A stretch of 14,961 bases of DNA from Oscillospiraceae bacterium (GCA_031282605.1 JAITDK010000250.1:1-14961); one strand, 5' to 3'. Counted from the stretch's first letter, positions 1 to 7,465 are shown. Program-made: numbers and translations. Notes: a model not told the origin generated them from the sequence alone.

Positions 1-384
1 GATCAGCCGCTGCCGCGAACGCTGTTATACAGCCTCAATGATAAGGACAACTACACGTTGAACGTAATCGCCGGCGCGCTGCAGCGCGACGGTCGCGCGT
101 CCCATGTCGCGATGGGTCCGGCGTGGTGGTATCACGATCAGCGCGACGGCATGACCCAGCACCTGCGAAACCTGGCGAACGTGTCGATGCTTAGCGAATT
201 CATCGGCATGACGACCGACAGCCGCTCCCTGCTGTCATATACGCGGCATGAGTATTTCCGTCGCATACTGTGTAACTTGCTGGGCGATTGGGTCGAAAAC
301 GGCGAATACCCTGCGGATATCGAACTGCTGGGCGACATAGTCCGCCGCGTCAGCTTCGAAAATGCGTATAGGCTGTTTGCGTAG
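1..384 (+). CDS. uxaC: Glucuronate isomerase, C-terminal part (5' end outside window)
   Basis: This is the last 127 codons of uronate isomerase, which converts D-glucuronate to D-fructuronate (and D-galacturonate to D-tagaturonate) in the cytosol at the head of hexuronate catabolism. The reading frame is open from base 1, so the true start lies upstream. Recognition rests on the family's conserved C-terminal blocks: a GPAWWYHDQRDGM segment, then FIGMTTDSRSLLSY, then RHEYFRRILCNLLGDWVENGEYP, which is nearly invariant in UxaC. The stop is at 382-384. A 34-base gap separates it from hisH, short enough for one transcript, although the pathways are unrelated. No terminator is visible after it. Identification is secure; whether neighbouring uronate genes precede it cannot be seen. 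Confidence 0.93.
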   Translation, partial: DQPLPRTLLYSLNDKDNYTLNVIAGALQRDGRASHVAMGPAWWYHDQRDGMTQHLRNLANVSMLSEFIGMTTDSRSLLSYTRHEYFRRILCNLLGDWVENGEYPADIELLGDIVRRVSFENAYRLFA

Positions 385-418
385 GGCGGAATGCGTAGAA
401 CCCCGAAGAAAGGAACAC

Positions 419-1036
419 ATGATCGCAATCCTTGATTATGGATGCGGAAACCTGCGCAGCGTTTCCAAGGCGCTGGAATATCTGGGACAAGAGACGATCG
501 TGACGGGGGAGGCGGCGGATGTATCCCGCGCCTCCCATGTCATTTTGCCCGGAGTCGGCGCGTTCGCGGACGCCATGCGGTTGTTCCGGCAATCCGATAA
601 CGGCGGCCTTGAAAGCGCGCTGCTCGAGGCCGTCGCGCTTAATAAACCTGTGCTGGGCATCTGCCTGGGTATGCAGATGCTGATGTCAGGCAGCGACGAG
701 GACGGCTGGCACGACGGGCTAGGGCTGTTCGACGTGCCGGTGACACGCTTCCCCAAGGCCGCGGGCAAGGTGCCCCACATGGGCTGGAACAGGATCGCGT
801 CGCATGGGTGCCCGTTGTTCGACGGCGTGGACGGCGCGTATGTTTACTTCGTGCACTCGTACCGCGTCGATGGCGTGCATGACTGGACGGCGGCTTCGTC
901 CGATTACGGCGGCGTGTTCACGGCGGCGGTATGGCGCGGCAGCCTGTTCGGCACCCAATTCCACCCTGAGAAGAGCGGCGAGGCGGGACTGCGCATTCTC
1001 AAGAATTTCGCTGAAATGAGGGCGCGCGGATGCTGA
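419..1036 (+). CDS. hisH: Imidazole glycerol phosphate synthase, glutamine amidotransferase subunit HisH
   Basis: HisH hydrolyses glutamine and channels ammonia to HisF in the fifth step of histidine synthesis. The 205-residue product is the normal length. The class I amidotransferase triad is visible: Cys82 in GICLGMQML, His182 and Glu184 in GTQFHPEKSG. The N terminus (IAILDYGCGNLRSV) is typical. The frame stays open upstream to an ATG at 362, but that would overlap uxaC and add 19 unrelated residues; the ATG at 419 has a purine-rich AAGAAAGGAA just upstream and matches the family start. The last 7 bases overlap hisF, as expected for translational coupling of two subunits made in equal amounts. 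Confidence 0.95.
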   Translation: MIAILDYGCGNLRSVSKALEYLGQETIVTGEAADVSRASHVILPGVGAFADAMRLFRQSDNGGLESALLEAVALNKPVLGICLGMQMLMSGSDEDGWHDGLGLFDVPVTRFPKAAGKVPHMGWNRIASHGCPLFDGVDGAYVYFVHSYRVDGVHDWTAASSDYGGVFTAAVWRGSLFGTQFHPEKSGEAGLRILKNFAEMRARGC

Positions 1037-1788
1037 CGAAACGGATTATACCGTGCCTGGATATTCGCGGCGGGCGTGTGGTCAAGGGCGTGAACTTCGT
1101 GAACATACGCGACGCTGGCGATCCGGTGGAGGCGGCTCAAGCGTACAACCGCGCCGGAGCGGATGAACTGGTCTTGCTGGACATCAACGCGTCCCACGAG
1201 AAACGCGGGACGCTGCGGGACGTCGTGTCCCGCGTGGCCGAGCAAGTATTCATACCGTTTACGGTCGGCGGCGGGATCGGCAGCCTGGATTCAATGAAGG
1301 CGTTGCTGCGCCTTGGCGCGGACAAGATATCGATCAACTCGCCGGCTGTGCGCGATCCCAACCTGATCGAGGAAGCCGCGCTGAAATTCGGCAGCCAGTG
1401 CGTGGTGGTCGCGATGGACGTCAAGCGGCGTGACGGCGGCGGTTGGACGGTATACGTGAACGGCGGGCGAGTGGATACCGGCATGGACGCGCTGGAGTGG
1501 GCGGCGGAGGCTGAACGCCGCGGCGCGGGCGAGATTCTATTAACCAGCATGGACACGGACGGGGTAAGGACGGGTTACGACCTGCCGGTGACACTGGCGG
1601 TCTGTGAGGCTGTGGCGATACCGGTGATCGCGTCCGGCGGCGCGGGCGCGCTGGATCACTTCAGGGCGGCGTTGGTTGAAGGCAAGGCCGATGCGGCGCT
1701 GGCCGCGACGCTGTTTCACGATCAGATAATCGCCATAGGGGATGTCAAGGCGTATCTCAAGGCGCAGGGCGTGCCGGTTCGATTATAG
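1030..1788 (+). CDS. hisF: Imidazole glycerol phosphate synthase, cyclase subunit HisF
   Basis: HisF uses ammonia from HisH to turn PRFAR into imidazole glycerol phosphate (to histidine) and AICAR (to purines). The 252-residue (beta/alpha)8 barrel has standard length. Asp11 in IIPCLDIRGG and Asp130 in VVAMDVKRR are the two catalytic acids; phosphate-binding loops VGGGIG (79-84) and IASGGAG are present. The ATG lies inside the hisH stop region with no strong separate ribosome site, so translation is probably coupled. The segment DINASHEKRGTL departs from the usual DITAS form (Thr to Asn) in a strand-2 loop but the fold should hold. No hisA, hisI or other histidine gene is in the window, so the pair is isolated here from the rest of the pathway. 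Confidence 0.95.
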   Translation: MLTKRIIPCLDIRGGRVVKGVNFVNIRDAGDPVEAAQAYNRAGADELVLLDINASHEKRGTLRDVVSRVAEQVFIPFTVGGGIGSLDSMKALLRLGADKISINSPAVRDPNLIEEAALKFGSQCVVVAMDVKRRDGGGWTVYVNGGRVDTGMDALEWAAEAERRGAGEILLTSMDTDGVRTGYDLPVTLAVCEAVAIPVIASGGAGALDHFRAALVEGKADAALAATLFHDQIIAIGDVKAYLKAQGVPVRL

Positions 1789-1808
1789 CCATGAAAGGAT
1801 GACGCTGT

Positions 1809-3107
1809 TTGATTGACCGATATACAATGCCGAGAATGGCCGCGTTATGGACGAAGGAGCATCGCTTCCAGTCCTGGCTTGACGTGGAGCTGGCCGCCGC
1901 CGACGCGTGGTCAAGGCTCGGCGTCGTGCCGGATGAGGATGCGGCGGCCATGCGGCGCAACGCGCGCTTTACGGTCGAGCGGGTCGAGGAGATAGAGCAA
2001 ACCACCCGTCACGATGTGGTGGCGTTTACCCGGTGCGTCGCAGAGGGATTAGGCCCTGAATCGAAGTGGCTGCATTACGGTTTAACCTCCACGGACGTGG
2101 TCGATACCGCGCTGTCCAGCGTACTCAGCGAGGCCTGCGATATACTGCTGGATGATATCAAGGCGCTGATCGAGACGCTGAAAACCCAGGCCAAACGCTG
2201 GAAGAATACCCCCATAATGGGTCGCACCCACGGCGTGCACGCCGAACCTACCACGCTCGGCTTGAAGTTCGCGCTGTGGTACGCGGAGGCGCGGCGCAAT
2301 CTGGTTCGGTTGGAGCGCGCTAGAGAATCGATCGCCGTCGGGAAGATATCCGGTGCGGTCGGTACATACGCGAACGTGGATCCCAGGGTCGAGGCGTACG
2401 TATGTCAAGCGATGAGACTGCGGCCGTCGCCGATCAGCACCCAGACGCTGCAACGGGACAGGCACGCGGAATTCATATCGACGCTGGGCATCGTCGCGTC
2501 GTGCCTGGAGAAGTACGCGACGGAGATACGGCTGCTGCAGCAGACCGAACTGCGCGAGGTTGAGGAACCGTTCCGCGCGGGGCAGAAGGGATCCTCGGCG
2601 ATGCCGCATAAGCGCAACCCCATAAACTGCGAGCAGATATGCGGCCTGGCAAGGCTGATGCGCTCCTATGTAACGCCCGCGCTGGAAGATATCGCGCTCT
2701 GGCACGAGCGCGACATATCGCATTCGTCGGTTGAGCGCGTGATACTCCCCGACGCTACGCAACTGCTAGATTACATGCTGCATAAACTGACCGGCATTCT
2801 GGGCGGGTTATTCGTCTACCCGGATAACATGTCGCGCAGTATGGAGCGCAGCTTGGGTCTGCCGTTCAGCCAGCATGTGCTGCTCGCGCTGATCGGTAAG
2901 GGCATGCTGCGCGAGGACGCCTACGACGCGGTGCAGCGACTGGCCATGCGGTCATGGGGCGAGCAGAAACCCTTCCGTGAGGTATTGGAAGAGGACGAGG
3001 ATATACGCGCCGCGCTCACGGCCGAGGAACTGGACGAATGCTTCAACCCAGCGTATCACCAGCGGTATGTGGACGATATTTACGTGCGGCTGGGGCTGAA
3101 CGATTGA
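1809..3107 (+). CDS. purB: Adenylosuccinate lyase
   Basis: PurB cleaves SAICAR to AICAR plus fumarate and adenylosuccinate to AMP plus fumarate in purine synthesis. The 432-residue product has the length of the Firmicute enzyme. The fumarase/aspartase-superfamily signature GSSAMPHKRNP spans residues 261-271 with the catalytic serine (Ser262/263) in its mobile loop; His141 in GRTHGVHAEPTT is the conserved second catalytic residue, and LTSTDVVDT (92-100) is another family block. I chose the TTG start because it gives MIDRYTMP, which matches the family N terminus, and it has AAAGGA at 1794-1799, 9 bases upstream; no ATG fits better. It begins 20 bases after hisF and is probably co-transcribed. 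Its product AICAR is also the by-product of HisHF. Confidence 0.95.
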   Translation: MIDRYTMPRMAALWTKEHRFQSWLDVELAAADAWSRLGVVPDEDAAAMRRNARFTVERVEEIEQTTRHDVVAFTRCVAEGLGPESKWLHYGLTSTDVVDTALSSVLSEACDILLDDIKALIETLKTQAKRWKNTPIMGRTHGVHAEPTTLGLKFALWYAEARRNLVRLERARESIAVGKISGAVGTYANVDPRVEAYVCQAMRLRPSPISTQTLQRDRHAEFISTLGIVASCLEKYATEIRLLQQTELREVEEPFRAGQKGSSAMPHKRNPINCEQICGLARLMRSYVTPALEDIALWHERDISHSSVERVILPDATQLLDYMLHKLTGILGGLFVYPDNMSRSMERSLGLPFSQHVLLALIGKGMLREDAYDAVQRLAMRSWGEQKPFREVLEEDEDIRAALTAEELDECFNPAYHQRYVDDIYVRLGLND

Positions 3108-3138
3108 TTAGGATTGGATAAATCCGGGTAAAATGGAA

Positions 3139-3157
3139 AGAATCCCTTCGGGATTCT
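3139..3157. other. Perfect 8-bp hairpin in purB-htrA gap
   Basis: AGAATCCC and GGGATTCT flank a 3-base TTC loop. On the plus strand no T-run follows, so it is a poor intrinsic terminator for purB; on the minus strand it is followed by a T-rich stretch, but no minus-strand gene points here. It may stabilise the purB 3' end. The rest of the 114-base gap has no clear promoter; a TTGATT and a TAAAAT 19 bases apart are a weak candidate. Confidence 0.35.
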
Positions 3158-3221
3158 GCGGATCAGCGCCAGCCGCGCGCCGCTAATATGTAAGAAACGC
3201 TGACCGTCCACGGAGGCAATC

Positions 3222-4412
3222 ATGCAGGATTGGCAGGAAGACTACCCCGCCAGGCGTTATGGCGGATCACACCAACCCCGCACGGCGGTTATCATCGTCC
3301 TGGCCATGCTATGCGGAGCGTTGGCGGGAGGCGGTATAGCATATGGTGTTTATGGAGCGATAGCGTCGCGGTCTCCGATCGGCACGGCTCAAAGCGAAGT
3401 CGTCATGATCCATGTAGCGCCGTCGGATAACGGAGCGGTGCCCAACGCGATTGAATCTGCCGCAAAGGGTTATGGTATCGAAGAGGTCGCGCTGGCCGCG
3501 GCGCCGAGCGTTCTGGAGATCATAACAAACAGCAAGGCCGTTCATCCGTTCTATGGCAGCTATATCATCAGCGGGGCTGGCAGCGGCGTCGCGCTGACGT
3601 CTGACGGGTATGTGATAACGAACAACCACGTTATCAAGGACGCTACGACTATCCAAGCGCGCACATCCGCCGGGGAAGAGTACGCGGCGTCGCTGATAGG
3701 CGCTGATGCTCAGACCGACATAGCGGTACTCAAGATCGCCGCGCAGGGATTGACGCCCGTCATATTCGCCGATTCGGCCGAGGCGCGGGTGGGCGAGCTT
3801 GCCGTGGCCATAGGCAATCCGCTGGGAACGCTGGGCGGCACGGTCACGGAGGGTATCATCAGCGCGAAGGATCGCGAGATCATGATCGACGGCCAGACGA
3901 TGATGCTGCTCCAGACCTCCGCCGCGATTAATCCGGGCAACTCGGGGGGAGGGTTGTTCGACGGCGCGTCGCGGCTGGTCGGGATCATCGTCGCAAAGGC
4001 CAACGAATCCAACGGCGCTAACGTCGAGGGTATCGGTTACGCGATCCCGTCCAATATCGTGCGCAGGGTCGCGGCTGAACTAATCGAGCACGGCTATGTG
4101 ACGGGTCGTCCCGCGCTGGGTGTAGTCGCGCGCCTGATCAATAGCCGTTACGATCTGATGCGCTACCAGTTGGATCGTGCGGGCGTCTACGTGATGAACG
4201 TGTTCAAGGACTGCCCGATCATGCTGTGGGACCAGATACTCACGATCAACGGACGTCCGATATCCAGCGTGGAGGATATCCAGCAGGCTATTGGGGACTC
4301 GTCGATAGGCGATAACGTGCCGGTAGAGGTGCGCAGGCGCGGCGCCGAAATGACGCTAAGCATCGTAATACGCGAAAGAACGCCAGAGATGGCGGACGCG
4401 GACATCATATAA
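3222..4412 (+). CDS. htrA: Membrane-anchored HtrA/DegP-type serine protease with PDZ domain
   Basis: This is an S1C-family protease, in Firmicutes a cell-surface quality-control enzyme acting on misfolded exported proteins. The 396-residue product has a short N-terminal cytosolic part, one membrane segment (about 22-45), a linker, a trypsin-like domain (about 86-290) and a PDZ domain (about 297-385). The triad is His136 in TNNHVI, Asp166 in TDIAVLK and Ser241 in NPGNSGGGL. The start has GGAGG at 3212-3216, 5 bases upstream. The PDZ domain is unusual: between GVYVMNV and DQILTINGRP the usual SPAxxAGLxxGD stretch is cut to CPIMLWD, about five residues short. The gene stands alone between purB and the CorA-like gene, with a terminator-like palindrome downstream. 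No CssR-type operator was recognised. Confidence 0.93.
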   Translation: MQDWQEDYPARRYGGSHQPRTAVIIVLAMLCGALAGGGIAYGVYGAIASRSPIGTAQSEVVMIHVAPSDNGAVPNAIESAAKGYGIEEVALAAAPSVLEIITNSKAVHPFYGSYIISGAGSGVALTSDGYVITNNHVIKDATTIQARTSAGEEYAASLIGADAQTDIAVLKIAAQGLTPVIFADSAEARVGELAVAIGNPLGTLGGTVTEGIISAKDREIMIDGQTMMLLQTSAAINPGNSGGGLFDGASRLVGIIVAKANESNGANVEGIGYAIPSNIVRRVAAELIEHGYVTGRPALGVVARLINSRYDLMRYQLDRAGVYVMNVFKDCPIMLWDQILTINGRPISSVEDIQQAIGDSSIGDNVPVEVRRRGAEMTLSIVIRERTPEMADADII

Positions 4413-4436
4413 TGCCGGCGCTAGTCTCGACATGAA

Positions 4437-4463
4437 TCTCAATAACTCCAAAAATTATTGAGA
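4437..4463. other. 9-bp inverted repeat downstream of htrA
   Basis: TCTCAATAA and TTATTGAGA are perfect inverted copies around a 9-base loop, in an AT-rich patch. It could be a 3' end hairpin of the htrA transcript (no T-run follows) or a regulator site 12 bases upstream of the corA -35 box. Nothing in the sequence decides between these. Confidence 0.4.
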
Positions 4464-4474
4464 AAAGTCGTATG

Positions 4475-4502
4475 TTGACAAATTTTGCCGGAAGCGTATC
4501 AT
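4475..4502 (+). promoter_or_regulatory. Sigma-A promoter for the CorA-like gene
   Basis: TTGACA (4475-4480) is a perfect -35 box, followed after 16 bases by TATCAT (4497-4502), five of six matches to the -10 consensus. The predicted transcription start is about 4509, within one base of the ATG at 4510, so the mRNA would be leaderless or nearly so. The -10 box lies inside the left arm of the palindrome at 4493-4519, so a protein binding there or a cruciform could block it. Confidence 0.6.
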
Positions 4503-4525
4503 ACGGAATATGATACGCTTTTTTT
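4493..4525 (+). terminator. Intrinsic terminator-like palindrome overlapping the corA start
   Basis: A perfect 11-bp stem (arms 4493-4503 and 4509-4519, AGCGTATCATA and its complement) with a 5-base loop is followed by a run of seven T ending at 4525. This is a textbook rho-independent terminator for htrA read-through. Its right arm and T-run also encode the first codons of the CorA-like protein (MIRFF). A transcript starting near 4509 lacks the left arm and so could not form the hairpin. It might instead, or also, be an operator. Confidence 0.65.
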
Positions 4526-5439
4526 GCGCGACTGCCGATTCCATGACCGAGCTGAACCTTCCGGAGCCGGGATGCTGGGTCTATGCCGTCAAACCCTCCG
4601 CGGGCGAACTGATACAGCTGCATGAGTCGATGGATATACCGATACGGTTCCTGCGCGCCGCAATCGACGAGGAGGAGAGCGCGCACATCGATCATGAATC
4701 CGGTTGTACGCTGCTGATGGTCGATATGCCCGTCGTCGAATCGGAGGGCGGCGCGTTCGTCTACTCGACCATACCGATAGGGATCATACTGACGGCAGAC
4801 TGCGCCGTGACGCTCGCCACGCGCGAGTGCGCCGTGCTGAACGACTTCTTCGAGCGGCGTGTGCGCGGATTCGTCAGCGCGCAGCGCACGCGATTCATAC
4901 TGCAGATACTCGGCATGATAACCTCAAAATTCATAGTGTACCTGAAACAAATCGACAAGACCGCGTCGATGCTGGAACAGCGGCTGATCGATTCAATGAG
5001 CGCGGCCGAACTGGTGCAGATGCTCAAACTGGAGAAATCGCTGGTATACTTTACCGCTTCATTGCGGGGCAACGCGGCTGTCCTTGAGCGGATACTGCGC
5101 CAGCATCACATTGAGAAACTGCCGGAGGACTTAGAGCTCCTGGAGGACGTGATCATCGAGAACAGCCAGGCTATCGAGATGTGCGCCATATACCGCGACG
5201 TGCTCTCCGGCGCGCGGAACGCATTCAGCGCGCTTACGGCCAACAGCACCCGTCGAGTAACGCGGATGCTCACGCTGGCGTTCGTCGCTGTCGCGCCGCT
5301 GATGCTGGCCGGCTTGCTGTGGGGGATGCGCGTTCAGGCGCCGCTGACAGAGCACAGGTTTATTTTTGCGTTTATAATAATTATAGCGACTGGCAGCGGC
5401 GTAGGAATATCCGCCTATCTCTATCGAAAGATAAAATAA
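4510..5439 (+). CDS. corA: CorA-family divalent cation transporter-like protein with GMR in place of GMN
   Basis: The 309-residue product matches the Firmicute type of CorA, a homopentameric inner-membrane Mg2+/Co2+ channel. The cytosolic part is recognisable by EPGCWVYAVKPS, STIPIGIILT, QRTRFILQIL, LEKSLVYFTASL and LLEDVIIENSQAIEM (family-typical). Two membrane segments follow, about 254-272 and 284-305, with a basic C terminus (YRKIK). The GMN signature that ends helix 1 and forms the pore mouth reads WGMR (271-274), so Mg2+ transport is doubtful; it may have altered selectivity or be regulatory. The ATG at 4510 is chosen because MIRFFCATADSMTELN aligns with the family N terminus and no upstream in-frame start exists after the stop at 4459. 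It has no properly spaced ribosome site, in keeping with a leaderless start; ATG 4543 is the alternative. Confidence 0.88.
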   Translation: MIRFFCATADSMTELNLPEPGCWVYAVKPSAGELIQLHESMDIPIRFLRAAIDEEESAHIDHESGCTLLMVDMPVVESEGGAFVYSTIPIGIILTADCAVTLATRECAVLNDFFERRVRGFVSAQRTRFILQILGMITSKFIVYLKQIDKTASMLEQRLIDSMSAAELVQMLKLEKSLVYFTASLRGNAAVLERILRQHHIEKLPEDLELLEDVIIENSQAIEMCAIYRDVLSGARNAFSALTANSTRRVTRMLTLAFVAVAPLMLAGLLWGMRVQAPLTEHRFIFAFIIIIATGSGVGISAYLYRKIK

Positions 5440-5459
5440 TAAGATCATTCACAGCGGTT

Positions 5460-5515
5460 CATAATTATACCGACAGAGTATTTGGGCGGCGTATAGCCGC
5501 CCATACGCAATTATG
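5460..5515. other. Long interrupted hairpin downstream of corA
   Basis: CATAATT (5460-5466) pairs with AATTATG (5509-5515); inside, GTA pairs with TAC, and TGGGCGGC (5483-5490) pairs perfectly with GCCGCCCA (5496-5503) around a GTATA loop. No T-run follows, so it is an atypical terminator at best. It lies upstream of the candidate promoter at 5520-5549, so it belongs to the corA 3' region rather than the next gene's leader. Confidence 0.45.
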
Positions 5516-5519
5516 TCGT

Positions 5520-5549
5520 TTGGCAGTGAAAAATTGCAAGGCATATAAC
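5520..5549 (+). promoter_or_regulatory. Candidate sigma-A promoter for the ywmB-like/murA unit
   Basis: TTGGCA (5520-5525) and TATAAC (5544-5549) are separated by 18 bases; each matches the consensus at five of six positions. The predicted start is near 5556, after the GTG at 5552, which supports the ATG at 5567 as the true start codon of the gene below. Confidence 0.45.
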
Positions 5550-5566
5550 TCGTGAAGGCGGTTAAA

Positions 5567-6148
5567 ATGACGATCGGAGCGAAAATCGCGATCAAGCGCG
5601 AATTACCGCGACGGCTGCGGATGAACGCCGGGCATATAAGGCGCGCGGTGTCGATGACGGTTGCCGCAGCGGCGGCAATCGCCGCGCTGGCGGCGTCGAT
5701 GAATGGCGTAAATCCGCGGCTGATGCTGAAGGCCGACGCGGACTGCGGCGTCGTGCCGTACGCGTTTTATGTAACGGGCGACATAGTGGTAGCGTTAGCG
5801 GATGCGGCGGCGTATGAACGGGCGGCGCGGCGCGCGTTCATAGGATCAGGCTCGAGCGCCGTTGAGGTTGGGGTTACTCAAACCGGCGGTATGGCGTGCG
5901 TAGCGGTTTCGGTAACGATTCCGCCGAATGAACGGCAGGCCGCCGAAACCGTGAGGCGCATTAGAACCGCGTTCGGTTCAAGCGCGAGCGTAGCGGTGTG
6001 CTTGACTGGTTATACTAATGAACCGACCGGTTCTTTCGCGATTGAATCGGCGTTGAGGCTGGCGGGCGGCACGGACGGAATGAACGCCGCCGTGCGTGAA
6101 AACGGTGAGGTTTATTTGGGGATGCCCTGGATCCCTATAACTTATTAG
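5567..6148 (+). CDS. Membrane-anchored protein, possibly YwmB family
   Basis: The 193-residue product has a basic N terminus (KIAIKRELPRRLR), one alanine-rich membrane segment or signal anchor (about 28-45) and an exported domain of about 145 residues. YwmB is a poorly understood family (TATA-box-binding-like fold, DUF1779) usually encoded between the ATP synthase genes and murA in Firmicutes. The call rests on position directly before murA and on the C-terminal pattern, a short strand ending VYLGMPWIPITY that resembles the family's final GTPxIxxEY-like block. The alanine- and threonine-rich middle is too diverged to be sure by eye. I place the start at ATG 5567, with GAAGG 8 bases upstream; GTG at 5552 is in frame but lies before the predicted transcript start. 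No ATP synthase gene precedes it here. Confidence 0.5.
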   Translation: MTIGAKIAIKRELPRRLRMNAGHIRRAVSMTVAAAAAIAALAASMNGVNPRLMLKADADCGVVPYAFYVTGDIVVALADAAAYERAARRAFIGSGSSAVEVGVTQTGGMACVAVSVTIPPNERQAAETVRRIRTAFGSSASVAVCLTGYTNEPTGSFAIESALRLAGGTDGMNAAVRENGEVYLGMPWIPITY

Positions 6149-6196
6149 CGGGGCGGCGCCGGGTTCGGTGTTCCGCCGAACGAGGGGGCCGTGGTT

Positions 6197-7465
6197 ATGG
6201 CGACCTATTCAATCAGGACCAGTCCGCCGCTGCGCGGCGAGGCGACGATACATACGGCGAAGAACTCTGTGCTGCCCATACTCGCGGCGGCGCTGCTGAC
6301 CGGCGATCCTGTCGCGATATTGGCGACGCCGCAGCTGACCGACGTGGATACGCTGTGCGATTTGATGCGCTCGTGCGGCTGCCAGATCGCGTGGGATGAT
6401 CCGGCGGAAACTCCGAACGTGCCTGGAGCGACGCTGAACCTATGCGCGCGGGAGCTATGTCTGCCGATGAACGACGATCCCATGCGGCGGATGCGCGCGT
6501 CAATACTGATAATGGGGCCGCTGCTGGCGCGGCTGGGTATGGCGCGGGTAACGCTGCCGGGGGGGTGCGCGATTGGTCAGCGTCCTATTGATCAGCATAT
6601 CAAGGGAATGCAGGCGCTGGGCGCGGAGGTCGCGCTTCATCAAGGTCATATCGAGTTGTCGGGCAGGCTGCGCGGCGGATCGGTGTATCTGGACATGCCC
6701 AGCGTAGGCGCGACGGAGAACATAATGATGGCCGCGACGCTGGCGCAAGGGACGTCGCGTATAGAAAACGCGGCCAAGGAACCGGAGATTACCGACCTGG
6801 CGATGTTCTTGAATCAAATGGGCGCGCGTGTAAGCGGAGCGGGTTCGGGCACGATATTCGTTCAGGGAGTGGCGAGGTTACACGGGGCGAGATATCAGCC
6901 GATACCAGACCGCATAGAGGCGGGTACGCTGGCGTGCGCGACGGCGATAGCGGGGGGGAACGTGCTGCTGCGCGGAGCGAGAAGCGAGCACATGCGCGCG
7001 CTGCTGTTCAAGCTGCAAGAGTCGGGAGTAATCATAATAGAGCAGAGGGAAGGGCTGAGGATTAGGGGCAAGGCGCTGCAGCCGTTGGAAGTCAGGACGA
7101 TGAGCTATCCAGGATTTCCGACGGATTTGCAAGCGCCGATAATGGCAGTAGCGTGTTTTACGCCAGGGACGAGCGTGTTCCTGGAGACGGTGTTTGAGAA
7201 CAGGTATATGCACGCGACGGAGCTGCGCAGGATGGGCGCGAGGATACGCGTGGAGGATAGAGTGGCGTTGATTGACGGTGGGTCGGAGATACAAGGAACT
7301 AGGGTAATATCGTCGGATTTGAGGGCTGGGGCGTCGCTGATATGTGCGGCGTTAGGAGCGAAGGGCGAGACGGTGGTGGAAGATCCGCAAGGGCATATTG
7401 ACCGAGGATATGAGCGGATTGAACAAACGCTGAGCGAGCTAGGCGTACCGATACAGAGGTTGTGA
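6197..7465 (+). CDS. murA: UDP-N-acetylglucosamine 1-carboxyvinyltransferase
   Basis: MurA transfers enolpyruvate from phosphoenolpyruvate to UDP-GlcNAc, the first committed step of peptidoglycan synthesis, in the cytosol. The 422-residue product has normal length. Lys22-Asn23 in TAKNSVLP bind substrate; Cys124 in PGGCAIGQRP is the reactive loop cysteine, so the enzyme should be fosfomycin-sensitive in principle; Asp310 in YPGFPTDLQAP is the catalytic acid/base. Other family blocks are SVGATENIMMAA and RAGASLICAAL. The ATG at 6197 has GAGGGGG at 6182-6188, 8 bases upstream; an in-frame GTG at 6191 is too close to that site. It follows the YwmB-like gene by 48 bases, probably in one operon. 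The spoIID gene that often follows this paralogue in Firmicutes is absent here. No good terminator follows. Confidence 0.95.
   Translation: MATYSIRTSPPLRGEATIHTAKNSVLPILAAALLTGDPVAILATPQLTDVDTLCDLMRSCGCQIAWDDPAETPNVPGATLNLCARELCLPMNDDPMRRMRASILIMGPLLARLGMARVTLPGGCAIGQRPIDQHIKGMQALGAEVALHQGHIELSGRLRGGSVYLDMPSVGATENIMMAATLAQGTSRIENAAKEPEITDLAMFLNQMGARVSGAGSGTIFVQGVARLHGARYQPIPDRIEAGTLACATAIAGGNVLLRGARSEHMRALLFKLQESGVIIIEQREGLRIRGKALQPLEVRTMSYPGFPTDLQAPIMAVACFTPGTSVFLETVFENRYMHATELRRMGARIRVEDRVALIDGGSEIQGTRVISSDLRAGASLICAALGAKGETVVEDPQGHIDRGYERIEQTLSELGVPIQRL

Noticed and set aside
2082..2762. 226-codon minus-strand frame opposite purB
   Set aside because: Shadow of purB, with arginine-rich low-information sequence and no start signals.
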